From Bacteroidales bacterium (lineage in GTDB: Bacteria; Bacteroidota; Bacteroidia; Bacteroidales; UBA12077), in NCBI GenBank assembly GCA_021108325.1, contig JAIORB010000122.1, forward strand, positions 1 to 32,171: a stretch of DNA of 32,171 nucleotides, read 5' to 3'. A program made the position numbers and the translations under genes. Below, piece by piece: positions 15,139 through 23,265 of this stretch. The first letter of the stretch is position 1, and every line of letters begins with the position of its first letter. The notes under the pieces are model-generated. The model was not told the origin of the DNA. It did no database searches and saw nothing but the letters and a program-made list of their open reading frames with translations.

Positions 15139-15888
15139 ATGAAATCTATGAAAAAGTATTCTGAAAAACTTAGGATTGCACTATGTACGCTGAGTATAGT
15201 TTTTTTTACATTCAGCAGCCATGCACAGGAGGAGCAATCTGATCAGGGTAATACCATTAATTATGGTATTAAAGGAGGAGTAACCTTTCATGAATTCACA
15301 AATCAACCACCTCACACTGGAGGGAAAATGGGTTTCTCAGCAGGTGTATTTGGTTCGTATGAATTCAGTGACTTAATTGCTTTGCAAATGGAGTTGGGCT
15401 ATTTTCAACAAGGAGGAACCTATGTGCAGTTTATTGATGATACAAGATTTGGAGTTCCTGAAAGCTATATTTCAAAAAACGTAAAAAATGCTTCAGTAAC
15501 CTTGCACAATATTTATGTTCCATTACAGGCAAAATTAACAATTTTTTCTCAATCTTACTTGCCCAAATTGCTTATTGGTCCTTATTTAGATGTAAATTTT
15601 GCTGCAACTGAAAGTTATCAAAAAACTGGCGAAATAGAAGATGACATTTATGTTACAACAAACGGAGATGCAGTAGTAACGGATCAGTATGAGATGTTTC
15701 AGTTTGGAGCGGTAGCAGGAATGGAATTTTATATTCCAACAAATGCAAATTGGAATATGCTTTTGGGTATAAGTTATAAATATGGAATAATGCCGGTAAA
15801 AAAATCATACAGTTATATTGATTATTACGCTGTTACTGAAGATTTTAATTCTAACGCATTGTCTATTACATTAGGAATTCAGTTTTAA
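15139..15888 (+). CDS. PorT-like outer-membrane beta-barrel protein
   Basis: A 249 aa exported protein. The signal peptide spans about residues 1-30 (CTLSIVFFTFSSHAQ). The mature part begins NYGIKGGVTFHEF and continues with alternating barrel strands (GFSAGVFGSYEFSDLIALQMELGYFQQGG, LLIGPYLDVNF, FGAVAGMEFYI), closing with ALSITLGIQF. This is the pattern of the PorT/outer_membrane_beta-barrel family of Bacteroidota. A second possible start, codon 4 (ATGAAAAAG), would leave the signal peptide intact. The lipoprotein gene follows 50 bp downstream on the same strand and may be its partner. Confidence 0.83.
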   Translation: MKSMKKYSEKLRIALCTLSIVFFTFSSHAQEEQSDQGNTINYGIKGGVTFHEFTNQPPHTGGKMGFSAGVFGSYEFSDLIALQMELGYFQQGGTYVQFIDDTRFGVPESYISKNVKNASVTLHNIYVPLQAKLTIFSQSYLPKLLIGPYLDVNFAATESYQKTGEIEDDIYVTTNGDAVVTDQYEMFQFGAVAGMEFYIPTNANWNMLLGISYKYGIMPVKKSYSYIDYYAVTEDFNSNALSITLGIQF

Positions 15889-15938
15889 ATAAATAATTAA
15901 AAATAAACTATAATTAATAAATTAAATCAATTAGAATT

Positions 15939-17063
15939 ATGAAAAGGAAAATTTTTAAAACCATGATTTTGCTAATTATGTTAGCAGGAGTTTTTTTTAC
16001 AGCTTGTGAAGACGAATTTACAGAAAAAGATGCACTGGATGCGCAACAAACAATTGATGTTTCAATATATGTGTACGATCCAGCTACAGATTCCAGCTTA
16101 GTAAATGCAGCTGTTACAATGGTTAATGGAGGGGAAGCAATTACTATTCAGACTAACGAGCTGGGTATTGCATACTTTACTAAAATTAAAATTGGGGATA
16201 ATGTTTTAGTACGTATTGAAAAAGAAGGTTATATCAAAAGGTTAACTGACTTTGATATTTCTACGGATAATTATCGTCAGAGCCAATATATGGAGAATAT
16301 AGCTCTTTATTCTTTAACTCAAAACACAGCAACGATCAAAGGCAAGCTTGAAATAGAAACAGACCTTACTAATGATGAAACAGAATATGCTCCTGAAGGA
16401 ACAAAAGTTTATGCATATTTAACTTTAGATGGTACTCCGGTAGAATTTATTGCTACTGTTGATGCAAATGGTAAATATGAATTTACAGTTCCTGCGGATT
16501 ATTATGGAGTTTATTATGAATTGAGATATTCAAGTTTAGAATTGTCACAAACTATTGCTAAAAACGGAAATGAAGGAGATCCTGATTTCCCGGAAACATT
16601 ACCTAGTATTGTTGATATAAATACCGTCTTTAATTCGTCAGGATATGCTATTAGTATTCCATATGTGCGTTCAGTTTATGCTGTAGTTGATAATAGTGCA
16701 ACGCATGATGAAACTGCTATTATTTATAATGTTGACGTAAACAGTGATGGAGAAGTTTATGATATTGATTTTAGCGATAATGGCTCAGGTTATACTGACA
16801 TCTCTGTTGATGTAAACATAGTATCTTTGTTTGGTGGTAGCGGTGCTGTTATTAGTGTTGATGTATCAGGAGGTTATCTATATGATTGGGATGTAAATAT
16901 AACTGATGGTGGATCCGGTTATCCTACATTTGATTATGCTAACCAGGCTAGTATCGATTCCCCTTATTTACCATCTTATGTATATAATTTGAAATCAGGC
17001 GAAATCCGAATAGTAAACGGAGATTATGGTACTGGTGTATATAGAGACGAAGAAATACAATAA
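15939..17063 (+). CDS. Surface or periplasmic lipoprotein with carboxypeptidase-regulatory-like and GGSGY repeat segments
   Basis: A 374 aa lipoprotein: the lipobox FFTAC places the lipidated cysteine at residue 23, followed by EDEF, an acidic stretch that suits surface export in Bacteroidota. Residues ~40-105 (SIYVYDPATDSSLVNAAVTM...GYIKRLTDF) look like a carboxypeptidase-regulatory-like or Ig-like beta domain. A similar fold follows at ~133-210 (ATIKGKLEIETDLT). The C-terminal part (residues ~270-330) carries one and a half copies of a module with the motif (D/G)NGSGY...GGSGAVISVDVSGG...DGGSGYPTF, a glycine-rich repeat also found in adhesin-like and phage proteins. Function unknown. Confidence 0.78.
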   Translation: MKRKIFKTMILLIMLAGVFFTACEDEFTEKDALDAQQTIDVSIYVYDPATDSSLVNAAVTMVNGGEAITIQTNELGIAYFTKIKIGDNVLVRIEKEGYIKRLTDFDISTDNYRQSQYMENIALYSLTQNTATIKGKLEIETDLTNDETEYAPEGTKVYAYLTLDGTPVEFIATVDANGKYEFTVPADYYGVYYELRYSSLELSQTIAKNGNEGDPDFPETLPSIVDINTVFNSSGYAISIPYVRSVYAVVDNSATHDETAIIYNVDVNSDGEVYDIDFSDNGSGYTDISVDVNIVSLFGGSGAVISVDVSGGYLYDWDVNITDGGSGYPTFDYANQASIDSPYLPSYVYNLKSGEIRIVNGDYGTGVYRDEEIQ

Positions 17064-17131
17064 AATTAATTTATATGCCAGTCAGCATTTTTGTTAACTG
17101 GTATTTCATATAAAAACTGAAATATATTTTT

Positions 17132-17168
17132 AAATGGCTGTCCTTATGCAATGGCAGCCATTTTTGTT
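17132..17168 (+). terminator. Rho-independent terminator after the lipoprotein gene
   Basis: Arms AAATGGCTG and CAGCCATTT enclose a 14-nt loop and run into TTTTTGTTT. The rest of 17064-17297 is AT-rich with no other clear element. Confidence 0.65.
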
Positions 17169-17297
17169 TCATGAAAGAAGTGAAAGAGTTTAAGCTATAA
17201 ATATATTTGATTAAATAATAAAATATTGAAATTTTCAATTCAGATTGATATGTAAGAAAAAGTATTATACTTTTATACTAAATTTAATCTACTTAAA

Positions 17298-19499
17298 ATG
17301 AAAAGAAGACTTTTTTATATTTTTCTGGTTATACTTACATGTAGTTTTAGTGCATTTGGTAATCAAAAAGATACTTTAATAACTTTTTCTTCTGAAACCG
17401 AAGCCATTCAAAAAATAAATGAATTAATAGAGCTTTCAGAATCGAATAGAAACCGAAATCCAGAAAAATCAGTTGTTTATGGATTGTATGCAATAAAAAT
17501 CAGTAAAGAAATTGAAAATTACGAATTGCAGTGTTTAGCAGAATTTTTAACGGGCTTCGCATGCTATATTCAAAATGATTTCGAAAACGCCTTGATTCAT
17601 CTTGATAATTCACTGGAGTTAAGTAGGTTATACAAGAATAGTGAAAGGGAGGCATTGTCGCTAAACCGCATTGGTAATACATATCAGTTAATGGGCGAAT
17701 TTGGGAAAGCTTTAAACTTTTATGAAGAGGCAATGACTATAAACAGGGATTTGCAGAACGATCAGGAAATAGCTCGAACATTAACTAACCTGGGAAGTGT
17801 TTATAGACTATATGGGAATTATGAATTGGCTATAAATCAACATCTTGAAGCTTTGTCTATCTACGAAGGGCTTCAAAATAACGAAGGAATAGCGTGGTCG
17901 GCCTTGAATATTGCACGATTGTTTAAAATGATGAAGAATTATCAAAAAAGCATAAACTATGTAAATCAATCCTTAAATATTTATCAGAAAATAGAAGAAG
18001 AACAAGAGATTAGTACAGGCGTTACCTTATGTTATAAAGAATTGGGCAGTATTTATTATGAAATGGGTGATTTAGATTATGCTGTTGAGTACAGTGAAAG
18101 GGTATTGGCAAGAAATAAATCAACAGAAAATAAACTTGGTATTGCAAATTCATTAAGTACTCTTGGCATGATATATTTCGATGCCGGAAATTATAAAAAA
18201 TCGGAAGGATTTTTAATCCAGGCAAAAGAGCTAAAAGATTCATTAAACGATAATACTGAAATATCGTCAATTTTAAGATATTTAGGGAAAATTTATTTAA
18301 TCGAAGGGAAAACCATAAAAGCCAGAGAATATTTGAATAATAGTCTTGATTTTGCCCAAAACCAAAACCTGAAAGAAGATATTAAAGAAACTTATTTGGC
18401 ATTATCAGAATTATATAAAAGTAGAAACAATCCATATAAAGCATTTTATTACTATAGGCAATTTACAAACTTGAAGGATAGTCTTAACAATCAGAAAATT
18501 AACGAGCTGGAATTGCAATATGAATTTGATAAAGAACAACGACGAATTAAATTTGAGCAACAGCAAAAAGAGGCAGAACAAAAGGCAAAACTTCAAAAAC
18601 AGAAGATTTTTACATGGGTTTTTGTCAGCGGATTTTTATTTATGATTGTTCTTGCTTATGTTATTTTCAAAAGTTATCAGCGGAAGAAAAAGACAAACAT
18701 TATTCTTACCAAGCAACACAACCAGATTGCACATCAAAACACAATTATTACGGACAGTATTGAATATGCGAGAAGAATACAATCGGCATTATTTCCTCAG
18801 GAAAAATTTCTGAAAAGAGTGTTAGCAGAATATTTTATTTATATGAAACCTAAAAATATTGTCAGTGGTGATTTTTATTGGGTTTCTGAAAAAGATGATA
18901 AAATAATAATTGCAGTGTCTGATTGTACCGGACATGGAGTTCCCGGAGCTTTTATGAGTATGCTTGGAATTGCTTTTTTGAATGAAATAGTAAATAAAAG
19001 CAAAACCGTTCAAGCCAATTCTGTATTAGATCAATTAAGAAAAGATATTATTGATTCTTTACATCAGGAATATGGGGTAAAAGGTTCTAAAGACGGAATG
19101 GATATGGCATTGTGTATAATTGACAGAAAAACACTTAAGATGCAATACGCAGGTGCATATAATTCTGTCTTTGTTGTAAGGGAAAAAGAAGTGCACGAGA
19201 TAAAAGCAGATAAAATGCCCATTGGAATCCATGCAGTCAAAGTTGATAAAGGGTTTGCAAATCAAGAATTTGAGCTCCGCAAACAAGATATGTTATATTT
19301 ATTTTCTGATGGATATGTTGATCAATTTGGTGGTGAAAAAGGCCTGAAATTCAAGCAAAAATCGTTTAAAGATTTATTGATTAATATATCTGACAAATCT
19401 ATGGATAATCAAAAAACAGAAATTGAAAAAACGATGAAGAAATGGCAGGGAGAGCATTCACAACTTGACGATATGATGATTATGGGAGTCAGGATCTAA
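17298..19499 (+). CDS. TPR-repeat membrane protein with SpoIIE-type PP2C phosphatase domain
   Basis: A 733 aa signalling protein. Signal peptide at about 1-21; TPR repeats across ~50-395 in the periplasm; a Gln/Lys/Glu-rich coiled coil ~400-436; one membrane helix ~439-458; then a cytoplasmic SpoIIE-like phosphatase. Metal-binding motifs are intact: SGDFYW (523-528), SDCTGHGVPGAFMS (541-554), LFSDGYVDQFGG and the final LDDMMIMGVRI. The family removes phosphate from Ser/Thr of partner proteins such as anti-sigma-factor antagonists. The layout suggests that a periplasmic signal is sensed by the TPRs and passed inward. No anti-sigma or antagonist gene is adjacent, so the partner is unknown. A palindrome at 19537-19563 follows. 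Confidence 0.9.
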   Translation: MKRRLFYIFLVILTCSFSAFGNQKDTLITFSSETEAIQKINELIELSESNRNRNPEKSVVYGLYAIKISKEIENYELQCLAEFLTGFACYIQNDFENALIHLDNSLELSRLYKNSEREALSLNRIGNTYQLMGEFGKALNFYEEAMTINRDLQNDQEIARTLTNLGSVYRLYGNYELAINQHLEALSIYEGLQNNEGIAWSALNIARLFKMMKNYQKSINYVNQSLNIYQKIEEEQEISTGVTLCYKELGSIYYEMGDLDYAVEYSERVLARNKSTENKLGIANSLSTLGMIYFDAGNYKKSEGFLIQAKELKDSLNDNTEISSILRYLGKIYLIEGKTIKAREYLNNSLDFAQNQNLKEDIKETYLALSELYKSRNNPYKAFYYYRQFTNLKDSLNNQKINELELQYEFDKEQRRIKFEQQQKEAEQKAKLQKQKIFTWVFVSGFLFMIVLAYVIFKSYQRKKKTNIILTKQHNQIAHQNTIITDSIEYARRIQSALFPQEKFLKRVLAEYFIYMKPKNIVSGDFYWVSEKDDKIIIAVSDCTGHGVPGAFMSMLGIAFLNEIVNKSKTVQANSVLDQLRKDIIDSLHQEYGVKGSKDGMDMALCIIDRKTLKMQYAGAYNSVFVVREKEVHEIKADKMPIGIHAVKVDKGFANQEFELRKQDMLYLFSDGYVDQFGGEKGLKFKQKSFKDLLINISDKSMDNQKTEIEKTMKKWQGEHSQLDDMMIMGVRI

Positions 19500-19536
19500 T
19501 AGAATAAGGGAGAACTTATTTTCAGAAACGAAAAGA

Positions 19537-19563
19537 CCTCCAAGGTTTTAAAAACCTTGGAGG
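19537..19563. repeat. CCTCCAAGGTTTT palindrome between convergent genes
   Basis: A perfect 27 bp palindrome: arms CCTCCAAGGTTTT and AAAACCTTGGAGG around a single A. It lies between the ends of two converging genes (19499 and 19588), so it could serve as a two-way terminator. Its layout matches the ACTTCCGAAGTTTT and CTTTTCCAAAGTTT palindromes, suggesting a third sister family. Confidence 0.78.
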
Positions 19564-19587
19564 CCGGATGATTACATGATTAAAAAA

Positions 19588-21276
19588 TTAATGATCTATT
19601 TCTTCAATAGCCTCAGAAACGTTTATAGCAAAATCAGCTAATTTTTCACATTCGCAATATAGGTCATTATAAATTATACCGGTTTGATAGTTATACTCTT
19701 TTTTCTCTATGCTTTTTAAATGGTCTTTTTTGAGCTTGGTTCTGAACCTGTTTATTCTTTCTTCTAACTCCAGAGCATCAGTAATATTTATATTATTGTA
19801 TCCGTGGTCCAGATTCTTTTGCATTTCAGTTAAAGCTTTCTGAGCCAATTCCATCATTTGAATAAGGTTTTCATTTAATGATGTTTCAAATAATATTTTT
19901 TTATCTCTTTTGCGAACTAATGTTTTAGCCAGGTTGTAGCAACTATCTCCAATACTCTCTAGATCAGTAATAACATTCAACATTGCCGTTATTCTTTTCG
20001 AACCTAAAATACTTAATTCGCCTTCAGAAACTTTTGTTAGATAATTTGCAATTTCCTCCTCCATCCTATCACTAATACCTTCGTATTTTTCAACATTGTC
20101 GTATAATTTATAAAATTTCTTTTCATTGGTTTCTGAAAACAAACTCACTACATAATTGTACATTTTTTCAATACGCTCGGCAAATACCATAATTTCTCTT
20201 TTTGCCTGATGAATAGACATTTCTGCAGTAGATAAAAGGCCTGTGTTAATGTGTTGTAATCTAAATTCTTCAGCGTCATCGCGCATTGGAACCATCTTAG
20301 TTACGATTAACTGAATAATCTTAGTGAACCAGATAAAAATAAGTACGTTAGCAATATTAAAAGTTGTGTGAAAAATAGATAATGCTATTGGAATTGCTTG
20401 TGGTGAATCATACGGCGACGCTCCTCCTATTTTGACAATAAACCAGTTTATGGCTGATAAAAAAGAAGTAAAAATAAGCGAAACCCAGATTACACCAAGT
20501 ATATTAAAAATCAAGTGAGCTCTTGCTGCCCGTTTTGCTGAAACATTTGCCACTGCTGCTGCAATATTTGCTGTTACAGCAGTTCCTATATTTTCTCCAA
20601 GAACCATTGCTGCGGCTATATCAAATGGTATCCAGCCATTATTACACATTACAAGAGTTAAGGCCATTGTAGCACTTGACGATTGAATAACCATGGTTAA
20701 AAAAGTACCTATGGCTAAAAATAACAAGTGAGAAAAAACCCTATGTGATGTATAATCTGATAAAAAAGCCAATATTTCGGGATGGTGCTTTATATCCGGC
20801 ACTGATCCTTTTAAATAAGCTAATCCTAAAAAAATCATGGCAAAACCAATAATAAACTCGCCCCAGGATTTCTTTTTATTTGTTTTTGAGAATAGTAATG
20901 GAAAACCAAGGCCAATCAATGGTAACGAAATAACACTAATGTCAACTTTAAATCCAAGTAAGGAAATTATCCAGGCTGTAACCGTTGTTCCAATATTGGC
21001 ACCCATAATTACACCAATGGATTCTGTTAGTGAAAGCAAACCTGCATTTACAAAACTCACCATCATAACAGTTGTAGCGGATGATGATTGAATAATGGCG
21101 GTAATCATTAATCCGGTAAAAACACCTTTAACGGGATTTGATGTCATTCTGGCAAGAATATTTCTCATTTTATCGCCGGCAACTTTCTGCAAAGCCTCAC
21201 TCATTAGTTTCATCCCATATAGGAAAAAACCTAACGATCCCAAAAGGGTTAAAAAGTCTATAAAGCCGTATTCCAT
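19588..21276 (-). CDS. Na/Pi cotransporter family protein with PhoU-like domain
   Basis: A 562 aa inner-membrane protein for sodium-coupled phosphate uptake or export. Two inverted-repeat halves each carry the signature QSSSAT (63-68 and 198-203), followed by GANIGTTVT (92-100) and GENIGTAVTA. After about eight membrane segments, the C-terminal region (~345-555) is helical with PhoU-like heptads (RMEEEIANYLTKV, ITDLESIGDSCYNLAKTLV). Length and order are typical for the bacterial NptA/YjbB type. It is transcribed divergently from the polyprenyl synthase gene. Four 11-bp-spaced repeats and a -7 box upstream suggest control by a PhoB-like regulator, which fits the substrate. Confidence 0.93.
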   Translation of the reverse strand: MEYGFIDFLTLLGSLGFFLYGMKLMSEALQKVAGDKMRNILARMTSNPVKGVFTGLMITAIIQSSSATTVMMVSFVNAGLLSLTESIGVIMGANIGTTVTAWIISLLGFKVDISVISLPLIGLGFPLLFSKTNKKKSWGEFIIGFAMIFLGLAYLKGSVPDIKHHPEILAFLSDYTSHRVFSHLLFLAIGTFLTMVIQSSSATMALTLVMCNNGWIPFDIAAAMVLGENIGTAVTANIAAAVANVSAKRAARAHLIFNILGVIWVSLIFTSFLSAINWFIVKIGGASPYDSPQAIPIALSIFHTTFNIANVLIFIWFTKIIQLIVTKMVPMRDDAEEFRLQHINTGLLSTAEMSIHQAKREIMVFAERIEKMYNYVVSLFSETNEKKFYKLYDNVEKYEGISDRMEEEIANYLTKVSEGELSILGSKRITAMLNVITDLESIGDSCYNLAKTLVRKRDKKILFETSLNENLIQMMELAQKALTEMQKNLDHGYNNINITDALELEERINRFRTKLKKDHLKSIEKKEYNYQTGIIYNDLYCECEKLADFAINVSEAIEEIDH

Positions 21277-21301
21277 TTATTCAAGTTTTAGATATTGAGT
21301 A

Positions 21302-21309
21302 CAAAACTA
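21302..21309 (-). promoter_or_regulatory. -7 element of the Na/Pi cotransporter promoter (TAGTTTTG)
   Basis: On the minus strand TAGTTTTG matches TAnnTTTG and would start transcription roughly 15-20 nt before the ATG. There is no good -33 TTTG; the repeats at 21330-21367 take that place, as expected for an activator-dependent promoter. Confidence 0.5.
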
Positions 21310-21329
21310 TAAAAAAGAGCAATTTATCA

Positions 21330-21367
21330 TAACATTAACGTAACATTTAATTAACAATAAGATAACA
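21330..21367 (-). promoter_or_regulatory. Pho-box-like array: four TGTTA direct repeats at exactly 11 bp spacing
   Basis: On the minus strand TGTTA occurs four times, its complement TAACA starting at 21330, 21341, 21352 and 21363, a constant 11 bp step. PhoB (E. coli, TGTCA half-sites) and PhoP (Bacillus, TTAACA half-sites) bind direct repeats with the same 11 bp period. The array ends about 20 bp upstream of the -7 element of a phosphate transporter gene. Assignment to a PhoB-like regulator is inference. Confidence 0.6.
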
Positions 21368-21383
21368 TTACAATAATTATTTA

Positions 21384-21414
21384 TTTGAGAAATCGAGATA
21401 TAATCATATTTTTG
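21384..21414 (+). promoter_or_regulatory. Full Bacteroidota-type promoter for the polyprenyl synthase gene
   Basis: TTTG (21384-21387), a 19 nt spacer, then TATTTTTG (21407-21414): both boxes match the Bacteroidota housekeeping sigma consensus (TTTG, 19-21 nt, TAnnTTTG). The ATG is 23 nt further on. It abuts the Pho-box-like array, so the divergent promoters may interact. Confidence 0.65.
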
Positions 21415-21437
21415 AGAAATATTAAAAAGAAAATTAG

Positions 21438-22412
21438 ATGTTTACGTTCACCGAACTTCAGGAAAAAATAAATGATTCAATATCAAATGAAAAAATTGGA
21501 CGGGAGCCATTTTCATTATACGATCCTATAAATTATACGCTTGAATCAGGAGGAAAAAGAATAAGGCCTGTTTTAGTTTTAATGGCTTGTAATTTATTCT
21601 CTGATAATATAGAAAAAGCAACAAAACCAGCAATAGGATTGGAAATATTTCACAATTTCACCTTGTTGCACGATGATATAATGGATCATGCCGATATTCG
21701 CCGAGGCAATCCAACAGTTCATAAGAAATGGAACGAAAATACAGCCATTCTTTCGGGTGATGCAATGTTTATAAAGGCATACGAATACTTTTTAGGATGT
21801 GAGTCACCAAATTTTCGGGATATTTTAAAAGTATTTAATAATACAGCGCTTGAAGTTTGCGAGGGTCAACAATACGACATGGAGTTCGAAAACAGGAGTA
21901 ATGTAACGGAACAGGAATATCTTCGAATGATTGAGTTAAAAACATCGGTTCTTTTAGCTGCTGCATTAAAAATTGGCGCTTTACTTGGCGGTGCTGATAA
22001 AAGTGATGCTAATCTTCTTTACGAATTTGGCAGAAATATTGGATTGGGATTTCAGTTACAGGATGACTTACTTGATGTATATGGCGATGCAGCTGTTTTT
22101 GGTAAGCAAATAGGTGGTGATATTGTTGCTAATAAAAAAACATTTATGCTTATTAAAGTCAGGGAATTAGCTAAAGGAAAAGATAAAAACCGTTTAAATG
22201 ATTTATTGCTTTCAAAAGACCTTGGACGTGATATAAAGGTAGATGCAGTAACTGAGATTTATAATAGATTAAATATTCGGAAAATTGTTCAAAATAGAAT
22301 TAAAGAGTTAAATCATAAAGCTTTGGATTATCTTAACCGCGTTTCTGTTGATGAGTATAAAAAAAGCGAACTTAAAAAGCTCGCAGAAAAATTAATTAAA
22401 CGAATTAATTAA
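21438..22412 (+). CDS. Polyprenyl diphosphate synthase (trans-isoprenyl)
   Basis: A 324 aa enzyme that adds isopentenyl diphosphate to allylic diphosphates for quinone, carotenoid or other isoprenoids. The hallmarks are GGKRIRP (38-44), the first Asp-rich motif DDIMD (79-83) with RRG at 88-90, GQQYDMEF (143-150), and the second Asp-rich motif DDLLD (209-213). The residue five before the first motif is Phe74 and there is no insertion in the motif. In studied enzymes a bulky residue here shortens the product, so FPP or GGPP is more likely than a long quinone side chain (inference). Its TAA overlaps the stop of the convergent barrel gene by 4 bp. Confidence 0.92.
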   Translation: MFTFTELQEKINDSISNEKIGREPFSLYDPINYTLESGGKRIRPVLVLMACNLFSDNIEKATKPAIGLEIFHNFTLLHDDIMDHADIRRGNPTVHKKWNENTAILSGDAMFIKAYEYFLGCESPNFRDILKVFNNTALEVCEGQQYDMEFENRSNVTEQEYLRMIELKTSVLLAAALKIGALLGGADKSDANLLYEFGRNIGLGFQLQDDLLDVYGDAAVFGKQIGGDIVANKKTFMLIKVRELAKGKDKNRLNDLLLSKDLGRDIKVDAVTEIYNRLNIRKIVQNRIKELNHKALDYLNRVSVDEYKKSELKKLAEKLIKRIN

Positions 22413-22981
22413 AATGAATATAACAAGCCTGGTGTAAATACCATTTGGTTTGTTTTGGCAATTACATATTTTACTTCAGCAAAAAACAGGGTTTTATTTC
22501 CAATTACAAATTGCATTCCTGCTCCCGCATTTCCCCCTGGCACAAATTTAAATTCGTTAATATTCAACTGTTGGGGATCGCCAACAGAAGGGAAGTGATT
22601 GTCTTTAATACTCCATGCTCCGATGTGTGCTCCTGCTAGTAAATATAAATGATAATTGTTTCGTGTCCTGGGATTTAAAATGAAATGTGCATTCAGATTA
22701 AAAACATAAACAGTAGTTTTTGATTCTCCTCCAGAAGGGTATGGCTCTGTATTGGGTAGGTATATTTTAAAGTCCGGTACAATTTTAAGTTTTTTATTAT
22801 AGTTATAACTTGCTCTTAAATCAATTCCAAAAGAGTTATTATAGTATAGTAATCCATCATATTTATACTCTCCACCTGTTGCTAATGCAATTCCTCCTCC
22901 AAAATAGTCAAATTGAGCTTTTGCTTTATTACTTAAAATTGCAAATGTTGCAAAAAAGATTAAAACCAGAATTCTTTTCAT
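22409..22981 (-). CDS. Small outer-membrane beta-barrel protein (paralog A)
   Basis: A 190 aa protein with a signal peptide (MKRILVLIFFATFAILSNKAKAQ). It starts FDYFGGGIALATGGEY and runs in alternating strands to VFTPGLLYSF with a terminal Phe, as in small outer-membrane barrels. The last third (GGNAGAGMQFVIGNKTLFFAEVKYVI...) is clearly related to the end of the protein at 23266-23778, so the two are diverged paralogs. Its stop codon overlaps the convergent polyprenyl synthase stop. No specific function recognised. Confidence 0.78.
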   Translation of the reverse strand: MKRILVLIFFATFAILSNKAKAQFDYFGGGIALATGGEYKYDGLLYYNNSFGIDLRASYNYNKKLKIVPDFKIYLPNTEPYPSGGESKTTVYVFNLNAHFILNPRTRNNYHLYLLAGAHIGAWSIKDNHFPSVGDPQQLNINEFKFVPGGNAGAGMQFVIGNKTLFFAEVKYVIAKTNQMVFTPGLLYSF

Positions 22982-23056
22982 CAGTATATTTTTTTGTATT
23001 TATTCTGTTCTGTTGTTTATTGAATTCAACCTAAAAACTAACATAAATTGCACTTT

Positions 23057-23138
23057 AGGTGCTTAGCGAATTTTTTAACAAGTTGATAATAAGATTGCTA
23101 ATTTTGCAGTATCTTATAAAATAAACCGCTTAGCACCT
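23057..23138. repeat. Near-perfect inverted repeat, arms AGGTGCTTAGCG / CGCTTAGCACCT
   Basis: The two 12 bp arms (23057-23068 and 23127-23138) are complementary with one mismatch and 58 bp apart. They lie in the 284 bp gap between two barrel genes, upstream of paralog A. They could be the ends of a small repeat element or a paired regulatory site. Confidence 0.5.
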
Positions 23139-23208
23139 TTTTAAACTAAATTCCTTATTCCTGTAATTATCTTTTGCAAATCAGGTAAATATACTTCTGA
23201 TAAATGAA

Positions 23209-23240
23209 TTAAAAAAGAGGATATTCATTATTGAATATCC
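23209..23240 (-). terminator. Rho-independent terminator after barrel paralog B
   Basis: Read on the minus strand, GGATATTCA and TGAATATCC close a 4 nt loop and run into TCTTTTTT. It lies about 26 nt past the stop codon of the gene at 23266-23778, separating it from paralog A. Confidence 0.8.
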
Positions 23241-23265
23241 CCGGCAAATTTTATAAAATAAAAAA

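Noticed and set aside
19537-19563. An ordinary terminator only
   Set aside because: It may terminate, but no T-run directly follows, and its exact layout matches palindromes found in other contexts, so it is listed as a repeat.
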